From positions 7,235,631 to 7,299,630 of the forward strand of contig JAMXIF010000073.1 in NCBI GenBank assembly GCA_028583685.1: a stretch of 64,000 nucleotides of DNA, written 5' to 3'. Positions 45,081 through 58,497 of this stretch are shown piece after piece. The stretch is from Petaurus breviceps papuanus. Its lineage: Eukaryota; Chordata; Mammalia; Diprotodontia; Petauridae. The notes beneath the pieces are model-generated. The model saw only the letters and a list, made by a program, of their open reading frames with translations, made no database searches and was not told the DNA's origin. Position 1 is the stretch's first letter. Each line of letters starts with the position of its first letter. The position numbers and the translations under genes were made by a program.

Positions 45081-46359
45081 GAAGAAAGAAGAAAGGATTA
45101 ATGTTCCTTTTCCAAGGTCACGCTCATACTAAATGGCATAATCCAGATTTGAACATCTGACTAAAATCTGGTCATCTTCCCATTGTGCCAAAAATCTTGA
45201 GAGGCAAGAATGATGGGTCCGATCTAATAAAATGACTTTTAATATGAATAAAGGTGAAGTCTTATATTTGGGTTAAAAATAATCAACTGTACACGGAAAA
45301 GATGGAAGGATGTAAAAGCTCTTACTACACAGCAGTTAATGTGATAAAAGACAGGTTTTCTTGAATGAACTTACAAGGTCAATAAGAATAAAAACAAGGT
45401 AACACAGTGACCCAAAAGTCAATGCAATCGTTGAATGCATTAAGAGAGATAGAACAAGGGAGGTGAGAGTCACACTGTATTCTATCTGAGTCAGACAACA
45501 TTTGAAATGTTATATGTAGGTCAATAAGCATTTAGTAAGTAGAGTGTGCCAGATACTGTCCTAGAAGTACAAGAAAGGCAAAAAAAGCTCCCATATTTGT
45601 CCTATGGGATAATATACCCCAATGGAGGAGGCAACTTGTAACAACCAGATAGATACAAGGTATATTAGAGTAAATGGTAATCTTAAAGGGGAAAGCATTA
45701 GCACATTGGAAATCAGGTAGATCAGGAAGGCTCTCCTGCAGCAGGTAGGCTTTGAACTGAGTCTTCAAGGAAGTCAGGGAAGCTAAGAGGAAAAGAAAAT
45801 GGTATGCTGGTAAATGTTTAACAACCACCTCCCCAGTTAAAAAAAGTAGGTACAATGAATTCTCAAGTCCATAACGCGTTGTGAACATGTCCACCACTTT
45901 CTTAAGTCTAGATAATCGACAGAACAATCAATTAAGCTCTGATTTATATGAGGGATAAGTTTAACAACTGGGTCTCACAAACTGGGAAGAAATGGCCCCA
46001 GCATGCCCCTGGGCAGAGGTGAAGGGCAGAGTACTCCAGTTCTTTCCATCTGCAAAGTGCAGAGGAGCAGAGAAGGGGACCAGAAATCATATTCTAGGAA
46101 ATGCAAGTAAAAGCTGGATGGTAGAGTGTGTGGAGGTAAGATGTAAGAAGATAGAAAGAGGTCAGGGTACAAAGAACCAGAGATGCCAAGGGAGGACTTT
46201 GTCTTTGATAGTGGAGGTATGAAGGAGCCCCTAGAGCTCAGAGCACAAGAGGGGTGAGGGTGGGGGAAGGGAGGATATGGTCAGACAATGCTTCAGAAAA
46301 ATGATCTTGGCAGTTGAATAGGTTTCTGGATGCCACTTTTTAGTTAAGGGCACTAACAA

Positions 46360-46580
46360 ACTGGAATCTGTCCAGAAGAAGGCATCTCACATAGTGAGAG
46401 AACTGGAAACAGTTGAAGAAATGTGGCAGGTTTAATCAAAAGAAAAGAAAATTTAGGGTGGACATGACAGTTATCTTCAAATATTTGAAGAATTGTTACA
46501 GGAAGAGGAGTTAGACTTGTTCTATTTAACTGCAGGGGGAAATTTAAAATAAATAAACAAAAAAGGGTAGAAGTTAAGAA
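46360..46580 (+). repeat. L3/CR1-like LINE remnant
   Basis: 'ctggaatctgtccagaagaa', 'gacatgacagttatcttcaa', 'atatttgaagaattgttaca' and 'ggagttagacttgttctatt' follow the L3/CR1 3' pattern. Confidence 0.7.
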
Positions 46581-47399
46581 AGAAAGATTGGGTCTATTGT
46601 TAGGAAAGTTTGTCAGAGATGTCCATTTTTTTTTTTTAATAAGCTATGTATGTATCCGGCCCAAGGATTCCTTGCTAAAGGGAACAGAGGCATAGACCAA
46701 ATCTCTCATGAGGAAAAATCTGTCATCTAGACCCACAAGCCTCCCTGTCAGGCTCCAAAGAAACTACCTGGGTAGCATTTCTAACCCCTAAGCACGTGTG
46801 CACTGGGGCTTTAAGCTAGCTAAAGAGTCAATGTTCAGAAAAAGTTTCTCCACAGCTCATTAAAATCATTCAAAATATATGAAAACAATATTCTTTCATA
46901 AGTATTCTGTTCTTCTTTTGTGGTTTGGCTTAAGTCTTAAGAAAAGGATTATATTTGTGGGTAACTGGGTTAGAGCAATAAAGCCCACACTCAAAAACAA
47001 CCCCAGAGGCACCATGATAAAAACAAAATAAAGGGAATGGATGGTGTGCCCACTTCTGATCTGATCTCAAGCTCTTGTGGGGAGTCAGCTCAGATGCTCA
47101 TCCATTGTCTGCCCATGACGGAAGGCAATTGGGAAAGGAGGGAACAGGCAAGTCAGCTCTTGTGTCCCTTACTCAAATCCATTACCTAATGACTTCAGAG
47201 AAGGCAGAAAAGAGGAAACCAGGGCTTTGGTGTGGCTTTTACAGTCCCATCTTCAAGTTTTTATTTTTCCTAGAACATATTCTTTTAAAGATTTTCTCTG
47301 CACATTCATGTCCCATTCATGCTCCTTAACAGCAGAGACAGTTATTTTTCTTTCCTCCTCCCCTCCCCTCCCCTCCTCTCCTTTTTTTCTCAGATAACA

Positions 47400-47595
47400 T
47401 TTTATTTTCTAACTCTTTAATGAACCCTGAGGCCTGTAATCTTGTCCATTTTAGCTACCCATGCTGGTGTTTCATCCCTCATTAGATTGTAAGCTCTTTT
47501 CAGGCAGGAGCCGTGTGTAAATTTTGTGTCTCTTCTGACACCCTGCACAGTGCTTCTACATACAGTAGTTGCTTCATAAATCGTTGTTATATGGC
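47400..47595 (+). repeat. L2 LINE 3' end
   Basis: 'cctcattagattgtaagctc' then 'aggcaggagccgtgtg' and 'tagttgcttcataaatcgtt'. Confidence 0.78.
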
Positions 47596-48334
47596 AACGT
47601 GAGTTGTGTCATTATATTTCAGATCATACAGTATTATTAAGATTTCTTTACCCAAAGGGCAGAGAATTTGCTTTATTATGTCAGATAAAATGTGTCCTGG
47701 TAATTCATTCTTAGACTGCTGAGGCAACCTTGTGGCTTTCCCCATTACAGACAACAAATGTGTCTTTCTCTTAAATCCTTCTTATCGTAACATAGATATT
47801 GCATATATGGGATGAGAAGATGGGGACTGACCAGGGAAATGGATCTCTGGCCTCCCTAATTCTGGGCTCTATGTCTTCCTTCATGCTTTAGATTAACCTG
47901 AACTTTTATGTAGACCTGGAGTAATTTGGTCACCCAAAACAAGAAGAAGAATCAGTTTCCATTGCCTGAAACCAGCCTCTGATAACAAATAGTTAGTAGG
48001 CTCAGTAGGTAAGGGTTTAAGGAAGTAAATCTGGGACGTCGATGACTTAATCCATAGTAATCCAGTCACTGTAAACTCCACCAGCAGCTTGTGGGGCCCA
48101 TTCGCAAATGTGTCCTTCCTCAGCCTAGCTGGGGACCCTCGTCATCCTTGCTATGCTCTGCATTCTCGAGCCCCTCAGCAGAGGCCTGGAGAACTGAACC
48201 GGAGAGACTGATGGGCCTGGTTAACTCCTGAGCTCACTAAGTGGCTGGCTTCCTCTGTTCCCTGCTAGGAGCTGCTTTTAAGCCTGGCCACTTAGCGTCA
48301 CTTGTAGCATCCCTGCCACCCAGTCTGACCTCAC

Positions 48335-48407
48335 CTCTTGGTAGTCTTTGCTGGTGTTGCCGTCAGCTTCTCAAACTCATCCTTCTCAGCAAAAATCACC
48401 ACGTTTT
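48335..48407 (-). CDS. EDAR: EDAR cytoplasmic exon ([14 protein letters not shown])
   Basis: A 73-nt exon with acceptor tctgcag|AA and donor CCAAGAG|GTGAGG. Two bases complete a Glu codon (human has Asp), followed by [20 protein letters not shown] and TTK, then two bases of a split Ser codon. It matches human [20 protein letters not shown] closely. The exon lies in a cluster of three small exons within 0.7 kb (48335-49031), the same clustering I recall for the human gene. Confidence 0.95.
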
Positions 48408-48722
48408 CTGCAGATGAATAAGAGGATTTATGGAGGAATGAGTTGAAAGTGATGCTGGGGCTCTGGGAGAGTAAGCCACCTCTTTGGCAGTCTGTGTGTG
48501 CCAAGTAAATCCCCCTGAAGGATGTTGTTCTTCTAATTACTCCCCAAGGATTAAGTAAAATTTGGGTGCTCCCCATACCACTTCCCCTAGTCTCTTTTCT
48601 AAATGGTACAAGAGCTTAAGCAATTAGGAGGGAAGGCTGTTCAGAGGTGGCTGATAAAAGGGAAATGGAATCTCTACTGGTCTCCAGGGAAAGCTAAAAA
48701 GCGTAAAACAGTTTGTTCAGAC

Positions 48723-48797
48723 CTTGAACTTCTTTTTTCTCTTCTTGTTTGCTGACTTGAGCCTCCACAGTCTTCACGGAGTGGCTGGTGCAGCAGG
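48723..48797 (-). CDS. EDAR: EDAR juxtamembrane cytoplasmic exon (CCTSHSVKTVEAQ)
   Basis: A 75-nt exon with acceptor atgttccag|CC. It encodes CCTSHSVKTVEAQVSKQEEK and KEVQ after a split Ala codon. Human reads [20 protein letters not shown] and KEAPD, so the Pro-Gly after the double Cys is replaced by Ser-Val. The donor reads CAAG|GTCTGA, with C at +3 and G at +5, which is weaker than the other EDAR donors here. The conserved double cysteine just inside the membrane could be an acylation site (inference). Confidence 0.93.
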
Positions 48798-48870
48798 CTG
48801 GAACATGAATGAGAAGCCCATTAGTGACCATACTTAGGGGCTGCATTGAGTAAACAGGTGTAATTTTTCA

Positions 48871-51282
<2,412 letters not shown>

Positions 51283-51369
51283 CTTTATGGGCATGCTGGA
51301 AAGGAGAGCTGGTGCTGGTGCCAGAGGTACCTGGGAGACTGGCGGAAACTCCAGAGGTGGCTCCCACAC
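51283..51369 (-). CDS. EDAR: EDAR extracellular stalk exon
   Basis: An 87-nt exon with acceptor cctcgcag|GT and donor CATAAAG|GTAAGG. It completes a Cys codon and then encodes [20 protein letters not shown] and SPFQHAHK. Human reads [20 protein letters not shown] and SPFQHAHK. It is the Ser/Thr/Gly-rich, probably O-glycosylated stalk between the cysteine-rich ligand-binding repeats and the membrane. The split Cys codon is the last cysteine of the ectodomain (human ...NTKEC). It is the most upstream EDAR exon I can find in the window. Confidence 0.95.
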
Positions 51370-51545
51370 CTGCGAGGGGAACAAAGTTGGCATAAATTCC
51401 TCTGAAGTTCCCTTGGGAATGATCCCACCCTTGAGTGATTAGTAAAGGAGGTACTGCAATGCAGGGGTGAAGACAGGGGAACCTTAGTGTTTTGAACTGT
51501 CACCTGCTACTGAGGAGATTTCACAACTCTGGATGCTTCTTTTTT

Positions 51546-51590
51546 TCAAATTAACCAAACAAACAAACAAACAAACGAACGAACAAAAAA
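51546..51590. repeat. (CAAA)n-like microsatellite
   Basis: 'aaccaaacaaacaaacaaac' and variants, just upstream of the EDAR stalk exon. Confidence 0.92.
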
Positions 51591-52184
51591 TGAACAACTA
51601 GCCTCCCCCCAAAAGCAAATCCCAGCCTTTGCAGGCCTTTCATAAACTCCAGAAAGGGACTTTTCCTGTGAATGGGAATAAAGCATTATAAAATCTGTAA
51701 ACAATTGTTATACTGTAGAGCTAACAGGAGGCTTTGGCCCGATTCCCATATAGTGACAAGTGACTAATTCTTCTAGTTGCTTAGAGCTAAAATGTATTTT
51801 GAAGTTTTACAGAAAAATGATTTATGGAACACCCCATGTAATGGGGGTGAAGTGGATTGTGGTAAGGAGGGGAATGGAAACTGATACTGTGGTCAAATGG
51901 AGCACTGGGAATTTTCTTCTTTAAAAAAATTAATAAGTACAGATTTACCAAATAGAAGCAAGGACCAGACAAGCAATGGTGGGTTGGGGTTGAGTTGGCT
52001 TTTTTTTTTTTGTTCTTTGGTTGTTATGATCAATAAAAATACTTGTGTCTGTAAATTTCTTTCTCTTTCCCCTTTTGTCTTCCTAGCTCTACATTAATTC
52101 AATCAGTGTGACTGGGCCATGGAAAAGCAGGTTACAAATCAAGGGTAAAACCATTACACTCGCTGATAAATCACATTATCACAG

Positions 52185-52560
52185 AATTTGAGATTTGGAA
52201 GGGACTTCAGGAGTCACCTAGTCCAACATGTGCAGGAAACGCTCCACTGTAAGACACCCAACAAGTAAGGGGCTTCTGCTTGAAAAGTTCCAATGAGGAG
52301 AAACCCCCCCCCCCCCATCTCTCCAGGAAGCCCATTTCATTTTTATACAGTTCTAATTGTTGGGCCATTTTTCCTGAGTTGTTCTTTGTAACTTCTACTC
52401 ATTGCTCCTGGGGTGGGGATTAGGGCCCTCTGCTGCCAAACAGGTCAAGTATGACCCCTCTTACTCATGATGGCTGTTTAGATAATTGAAGACAGCTGTC
52501 ATGTCCACTCCTGAATCTTTTCTTCTCCAGCAATTAATTTTCTTCAATTCTCATATTATA
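52185..52560 (-). repeat. L3/CR1-like LINE remnant, antisense
   Basis: 'acctagtccaacatgtgcag', 'ccaggaagcccatttcattt', 'gacagctgtcatgtccactc' and 'ctccagcaattaattttctt' follow the antisense pattern. Includes a C13 run at 52304-52316. Confidence 0.7.
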
Positions 52561-52637
52561 ATTTCTTTCCTCCATATACTGTGTATCTATCTATATATAT
52601 AGACAATAATTCTGCCTCCATATCTATATCTATTTAA

Positions 52638-52885
52638 TGTTGGGACAGTTAGGAGGAACAGTGGATAGAACACTGAGCTTGGAATCAGGAAGAACTAAGT
52701 TCAAATTTGGCCTCAGATACTTATTGGCCATTTGACGCTTATTGTTTGCCTCCGTTTTCTCAACTGTAAAGTGAGCATCATAGTAGCACCTATCTCCTAG
52801 GGTTGTTGTGAGGATGAAATGAGATATCTGTAAAGTGCTTAGCACATAGTAGGCATTTAATAAATGTTTATTAATTGACTGATTG
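52638..52885 (+). repeat. Full-length MIR-like SINE
   Basis: 'acagttaggaggaacagtgg', 'agggttgttgtgaggatgaa', 'tagcacatagtaggcattta', then AATAAATG and an L2-like end. Confidence 0.92.
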
Positions 52886-52984
52886 TCCCTTGCAACAAAT
52901 ACTTCCCAAAGAAACAAGGTTCTTGAATCAAGAAGTTTCTTTTAATATTGAATATTTAAACATCTTGATGAAAATATAGAAATA

Positions 52985-53154
52985 GGGGCAGCTAGGTGGC
53001 TCATTGAATAGAGCACTGGCCCTGGAGTCAGAAGGACCTGAGTTCAATTTGGACTCAGACACTTAACACGCACACAAAAACTAGCTGTGTGACCTTGGGC
53101 AAGTCACTTAACCCCAATTGCCCTCCAAAAAGCAAAAAATAAAAATAAAAAAAA
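52985..53154 (+). mobile_element. Young marsupial SINE with target duplication
   Basis: 'ggggcagctaggtggctcat' to 'cttaaccccaattgccctcc' with an A-rich tail. Flanked by ATAGAAATA (52976-52984 and 53155-53163). Confidence 0.92.
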
Positions 53155-53254
53155 ATAGAAATACCCCCTTCCTAATCACCCTGGAAGCATCATTTTAAAA
53201 GCAGCATAGAGATCTTTATGGGAACTAATGAAATTTTGGAAAATTACTTTGGAT

Positions 53255-53520
53255 CCAAGTTTCTTCACCATTTTTGTGCCATGGACCATTTTAGCAGATA
53301 AAGTCTATGTACCCCTTCTCAGAAAAATGTTTCCAAGATAGTGTTCAGCTCACCAGCACATGTAGTAGAATTAGAACAACACAGAGAAGATTAATATAGC
53401 CCCCGTGCAAGGACATATAAATTCATAAAGCATTCCACATTTAAAAAAAATGTTGCTAAATAATTGAAGGAAATGCTAAGTTTCAGTTAAAGGTTAATAA
53501 AAATAAAGGTAAATTTTTTT
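53255..53520 (+). mobile_element. hAT-like element split by the U6 pseudogene
   Basis: 'gtgccatggaccattttagc' and 'tatgtaccccttctcagaaa' lie left of the U6 copy; AT-rich text like that of 30120-30200 lies right of it. Confidence 0.55.
53341..53442 (+). pseudogene. U6 snRNA retropseudogene
   Basis: About 102 nt follow U6 snRNA from 'gtgttcagctcaccagcaca' (U6: gtgctcgcttcggcagcaca) through 'acagagaagatta' (U6: acagagaagatta) to 'aaattcataaagcattcca' (U6: aaattcgtgaagcgttcca). An oligo-A run follows at 53443-53450. Substitutions throughout and the A tail show a processed copy. It splits a hAT-like repeat, with 'aaaaatgtt' on both sides as the remains of a target duplication. Confidence 0.93.
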
Positions 53521-54985
53521 CCTACTCAAATTCTCAGACCTCACCCTCAAATCTATTCTTGGAGCCTTTAGTGGACTAGTGATTGCAGGTTAAGACGCCC
53601 TATTTTGGACGCTAATCACAGGAAACCACAGGGAAAAAAGTCTGCTCAGTTCACCTGTCTAGTCGGAATGACAGCAGGCATGCTTGAGGAGGTGATGTCA
53701 GAACGTTTTGAATAATAGCAGCTTTTAGCACAAATGCAAACTGTACAAAATGCTTTAAGAGGAGTAGGCAAAGGAGCAGCAAACTGGCTTATTTGGGCAG
53801 GTCCATGTCACAACTGAAAAATGGCAAATGCTATAATATTCTGCTGTTCTGCTAAATACCATAAAGTCTCTCAGGCCCCAGCCCATCACTCAGGTTAGAC
53901 AGGAAATTAAACTGTCTGCTAGTATATGAAAAATGTCATACAGCCTGCTAAGAAGCAAAATATACATGCTCTTTAAATAACGAACCTTAATGTTATGAAA
54001 CATTGTGTAGCATGAAACAGTGCTCTATCAAGGAGATGATATACGGACTTTCGAGCTAATAACTTTGCAACCAAAATGAGTTTCAAAGGACTTTCCCTCT
54101 AAATATGGGGATTTAAAAAAGTGAGAGAATCAAACTTGCACAGAATGTCAAGGGAAGGGATATGTTTCCCTACTTTGTCATCTATTAAATCCAGACCCAC
54201 ATTTGAATTTTATAGAACTCCCAAACAGAGTAGTTTATTAAAGCAGACCCTTTTCAAAATCAAATGAAAAAGACCTTTTGGAAGATTTATGTAGGCTTAA
54301 TCCAAGCCTCTGGACCCATTCTAGAGTCCATAGATTCTTCACAGATTCTGGATCTTTGCCCCTTTACCCACACACTATCAGCTGAGGGATTTTCTGAAAG
54401 GTTCCAGCTAGCCAACCTTCTCCTTGGACTTTGCAGGAGCAAGGGATCCATCATGGAGGCTTGCCCTAGCCCAGTTTTACCAATTTCCTTTGGAAAGATT
54501 CTTTCAACCTGACACCAATGGCCCTAGTGTCAGCCCTTATTCTTTCTCAATTTCATCTTAACCTTTTTTCCCTTTACTTTCTTATTCTTGACCTTGAGCA
54601 TTTTAATTGGTTTTCCACCAGAAATGGGAGTAAGAGGATAAGTACATTAAGAATCAAATAGGCTTCGTTCTGCCTCTGCCCTCTCCCCAGGAACAGACAG
54701 AGCATAGCCTAAGATAATGCAGCGGGTCCTTCTGGTTCGAGTTGCAGATTTGGGTGATCCATCCACACTCCCCTGGTCATTTCCTATAGTGCCCAAGGAC
54801 AGACATTTTCAAAATATCTGGCTGAGATAAAGGACTCAGCCTGGCCATGGTGAAAAGTAAAGCTATCTATGGTAAAAAGACACAGAATCACAATAATAGT
54901 TTGACCAAAGGTTGAATGAAGAGGAAAATTGGAGCTAAAAGCTCCAATGAAGTTTGTATATTTCATTTATTTCTTTTTCTCCTTC
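53521..54985. other. EDAR intron, unique-looking
   Basis: No repeat or exon recognised. The 82-codon frame at 54264 has no known product. Confidence 0.45.
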
Positions 54986-54989
54986 TTCT

Positions 54990-55150
54990 CTATTTCCATA
55001 GGGTCATGGATTTAGGGCTGGCGAGAATCTTAGCGGCCACTGAATGCACCTTTAACGGGACCTGACCGCATGGCAAGGAAGTGTTGGAGGCAAGACTTGA
55101 CTCAGGCATTCCTCACTCCAAGCCCTTCATTCTATCCATTTGTACCACCT
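54990..55150 (-). repeat. MIR-like SINE
   Basis: 'ggatttagggctggcgagaa' and 'ttcattctatccatttgtac', antisense, diverged. Confidence 0.65.
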
Positions 55151-55454
55151 ATTTATTTGGTATTGAGGCTACTACTTCTGTCTTTCTAGAGGGGGAGAGG
55201 AGAAGCTTTGTTGGAGAGCCTTCTTTGGACTGGAAAAAAGAGGAAAATGTTTGTCTACTGTTTGCTGCGTTTGACTTCATCTGAGCCTTCTTAGGGGTCT
55301 TGTTGGAAGACAAGTGATTTTGTCGCTAACTGAGTGCCAACTCCAGTCATACACTACCCCCTCATTCCTCCCCCCCCCCAAGATGGGTCACAGATTTACA
55401 GTCTTGAGCAATACTCAGGAAAACTGAATTGTCATCTCAACTCTGCCAAGTCAA

Positions 55455-55600
55455 CTTGAGTCAGGTCAACTAACATTTATTGTCTACTATGTACCAGGCA
55501 CTGTACTAAGTGCTAGGCATACAAAGAAAAGACAAAAAAAATGGTCCCTGCTTTTAAAGAACTCATAGACTAACTGGAGAGACAATTTACAAACAACTAT
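55455..55600 (+). repeat. Ancient interspersed repeat
   Basis: 'atgtaccaggcactgtacta' with 'agtgctaggcatacaaagaa' and 'agaactcatagactaactgg'. Same family as 41505, 44680 and 45510. Confidence 0.6.
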
Positions 55601-55611
55601 GTATAGATAAT

Positions 55612-55725
55612 AATGCGTGTGTGTAATTATATACAGGATACACATGCAAATATGTGTGTTATATATGCATATGTATATATACATATATAAATATACATAT
55701 GTGTGTATGTATATATGGGTGCATA
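55612..55725. repeat. (TATG/TA)n microsatellite
   Basis: Alternating purine-pyrimidine run with TATG, TGTG and TATA units. Confidence 0.9.
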
Positions 55726-56014
55726 CACACAGAGTAGCCTCAGAGGGGAGCAGTAAAACTGAGAAAGACTTCTTTCAGAAGAAAGGACTTTAACTGGAAC
55801 TTGAAGGAAGGCTGGGAAGCCAGAAGGCAGAGATAAGGAGGGAAAGTATTCAAGGCATGGGGGGGATAGTCAGTGAAATTGCCCAAGTTGGGAGATGGAG
55901 TGCTGTGTGCAAGCAAGAAGGCCATTATCACTAGATCACAGAGTACATGGAGCCAAGTAAATATGTCATTAAGAAGTTTTGTGATTTGGAGGGAAAAAAA
56001 TGCTTTTTCAGCGC

Positions 56015-56200
56015 AATGTGATAGAAAATGCTTTAGACCTGGATTCAAGAAACTTGGGATATTAGGAACATCATTTTAACCTCAGTTTCCTTATCTGAAA
56101 AATGAGTGGCTTGAACTAGATGAACAGTGGAGTCCTTTCCACCTCTCCCTCAGTTTCTCCATTTGTAAAATTGAGACAATGCATGCTTCTTCCGACTTTA
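56015..56200 (+). repeat. MIR-like SINE
   Basis: 'gctttagacctggattcaag' and 'cctcagtttccttatctgaa', sense. Confidence 0.8.
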
Positions 56201-56404
56201 CTGAGATAAAAGTTAAAATCCATGCTTTCAAGACCCCCCTCCTCAACTCCCAACAAATGCTTTATTCTTCAGAGAGTCTATATACAAAGTTGTGACTATG
56301 AATAATCAAGCAAAAATTCACCTTCAGTTGAAAGTCCTCTCCACATGATAAGGAGATTTGTTCATTATAAAACAGTTCAAAAACAGGTTTAGAAATAAAA
56401 GGGA

Positions 56405-56655
56405 CCTTGTTGTTATTCAGTCATGTCTAACTCTCTGTGATCCCACTTGGGGTTTTCTTGGCACAGATACTGAAGTGGTTGGCCATTTCCTTCTCCAACT
56501 CATTTTACAGATGAGGAAACTGAGGCAACCAGAGTTAAGTGACTAACTCAGGGCCACTCTGCTGGTAAGTGTCTAAGGCCAGATTTTAATTAAGGAAGAT
56601 GAACTTTCCTGATTCCAAGCCCAGTGCTCTATCCATTGTACCACCTAGATGCCTC
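56405..56655 (-). repeat. RTE-tailed CORE-SINE, near full length
   Basis: 'ttgttgttattcagtcatgt', 'cccacttggggttttcttgg', 'ttttacagatgaggaaactg' and 'ctatccattgtaccacctag', antisense. Confidence 0.9.
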
Positions 56656-56659
56656 AGGA

Positions 56660-56825
56660 AGGGATCTTTGAGGCCATTTAATTTAACTACTTCATTTCAG
56701 ATAAGGAAGATGAGACCCAGAAAGACTAAATGACTTGCCTAATGTTATCCAAGGTAATGAGTGACAGAGTCTGGATTTGAACCCAGGTCCTCTGACTTCA
56801 ACTCCAAAGCCAATGAATACGCTGC
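56660..56825 (-). repeat. MIR-like SINE
   Basis: 'aatgacttgcctaatgttat' and 'ggatttgaacccaggtcctc', antisense. Confidence 0.85.
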
Positions 56826-57079
56826 ACAGAGAACATAAATGTCATGTTTCATGCAACATTTGTGTAGTATCAGGTCACACCCTATCAAAGTTTAACAGAT
56901 ACTATGAAAGAAAAAAAAATACTAAGAGCTAGCTTCAGTCATGCCCAAACTTCCTTTTCAAAGCAAACAAGACATTAAAAATTTATCCACTAATGTTTTG
57001 GTAAGATAATCAAGGGATCATAAGAAAGACCTTCAGGACCCTGGGCAGTATAGATAGGGGTCATCTCTCTATCCTGTCA

Positions 57080-57520
57080 TTTCTTTCTGACCAGATGAGG
57101 CTGAGGTAGGCTGGGAAGAAAACACTAAGAAGTCCAGGCCTGTGGTCTGGGGAGGGGGCTGAGACCTTGGCCCACACAGTTGATCAAATTTACAAAATTT
57201 CTTAGCATCCTCTGGCGAAGGTTGATTAAACAATTATGATGCCAAACAATTCTTGCAGGCTGCAACAAGTCAACAATAGTTTTTTCTCAGCCTGAACAAA
57301 ACAGGAATTGACTATATGAAGCCTTGTCTGCCCTTTGGATTAAGTGACAGGCTGGGGCTCGCCAGCTCCCCAATTGGATCCACATTTTTCACCCCTTTCC
57401 CTTTTCTACAGCTGAACTCTGGCTTATGCTAATTGAATAATTTCTCCTCTGCTCTTTTGGCCTCAGCAGCAGTATCAGACACACTTCAATGGTTCATTTA
57501 TCCCTAAGTTCTAATAAAGA
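57080..57520. promoter_or_regulatory. Candidate conserved intronic block
   Basis: Repeat-free region in the EDAR intron with homeobox-like and LEF/TCF-like words ('aggttgattaaacaattatg', 'ttatgctaattgaataattt'). Offered only as a candidate; no conservation test possible here. Confidence 0.2.
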
Positions 57521-57727
57521 AATGTTGCATTCTGGGTAGAAGGTAGAAAGATGGGTGGGAGAGTGCAAACGGTCAGATTGTGGGAAGGACTGTAACAAGA
57601 AAGAAGGTCTTTTACCTTTCACTGATTTATCTAAATGGTATTTCTAAACTTCTGACCTTGAATTAAATAAGCTACTCCTCACCTCCTAGCCATATGTATC
57701 TTTGCCTCCCTCCCATACCAGAGCCTT

Positions 57728-58273
57728 TCAGACTGTTTTCCATCCCTCTAACCTGCCAAGTGTTACTACATGAAGGAACCTTATAAAAGCCCTTGGAATG
57801 GGGTTAGATGCTCCCCAATGCATTTGAACCAGCATGATGTGGGAAAGAGGTGCTGAGAATGGCTTCCTGGTCCAAAGGAGGGGGAACTGAATGGTAGCTA
57901 AATCTCTGCCTTCTTCCACAGGCAGCTGAGAAAAGGACCGAGTGCTATTTCCACATAAATGGCTTCTTTTTATGATAGCTAAGCAGCCAGGAATGGAATT
58001 AGCCTCACAGTGGAAGAGGTCAGGGACAGAGTGAAGAGGCAATTCTAAAGGAAAATATGTTCCCGTGCTTTCCTCAAATACTTGTGTATGTAGTTTAAAA
58101 ATGAAAGAGCATGATGTTCTGAGGAAGAGATTGAAGGGATAGTGGGAAAAAATGAAAAGAAAGGGAGGGGTTTTAGGCAATTTAGTATGCAGCAAAAATA
58201 AATGAACAGGTAGAAGCAGTGGTTTGGAAAGAATGGAAACTCTGGAGCATGAGGACTTGAGTTCAGATCCCAC
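57728..58273 (-). other. Longest open frame in window (181 codons), probably not a gene
   Basis: The frame starts inside a MIR (its first dozen residues are antisense MIR), has a Leu/Ser/Phe-rich low-complexity composition and resembles no family that I know. No promoter, polyadenylation or splice context is visible. It lies on the EDAR sense strand within an intron. I regard it as chance. Confidence 0.6.
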
Positions 58274-58400
58274 CTCTGACGCCTACTCCTTTGTGAGACC
58301 TTGGGCAAATTACTGAGGAGCCTCCTTGCGCCTGTTTTCTCAGCTGTAAAATAAGGATGAGGTGGCTTTTGAGGTCCTTTTCAGAGCTCGAGCGATGATC
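58240..58400 (+). repeat. MIR-like SINE
   Basis: 'gacttgagttcagatcccac' and 'ttgtgagaccttgggcaaat', sense. Confidence 0.8.
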
Positions 58401-58497
58401 CTATGAGGCATAGGTCAAGGTCACTCACTAGCTGTGTGACTTTAGAGAAATCTCTTAACGTCCTTGTGCCTCTGCCTTGCCCAGTGTTCTATAGCTA

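Larger units (their letters stand above)
44451..48334 (-). other. EDAR: EDAR intron, 3.9 kb
   Basis: Donor GTGAGG at 48334, acceptor CCCCAG at 44451. Holds an old 'gtaccaggtactcttccagg' repeat (44680-44830), a long antisense MIR (44830-45080), another old repeat (45510-45870), an L3/CR1-like piece (46360-46580), a T run (46627-46639) and an L2 3' end (47400-47595). Confidence 0.85.

Noticed and set aside
45532-45927. 131-codon minus-strand frame in an EDAR intron
   Set aside because: Most of it is antisense to an old interspersed repeat; no recognisable protein.
53341-53442. Functional U6 snRNA gene
   Set aside because: It has many substitutions, an A tail, and no TATA/PSE arrangement upstream.
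57728-58273. 181-codon minus-strand open frame, the longest in the window
   Set aside because: It starts within a MIR, is low-complexity Leu/Ser/Phe-rich, matches no known family and lies in an EDAR intron without its own signals.
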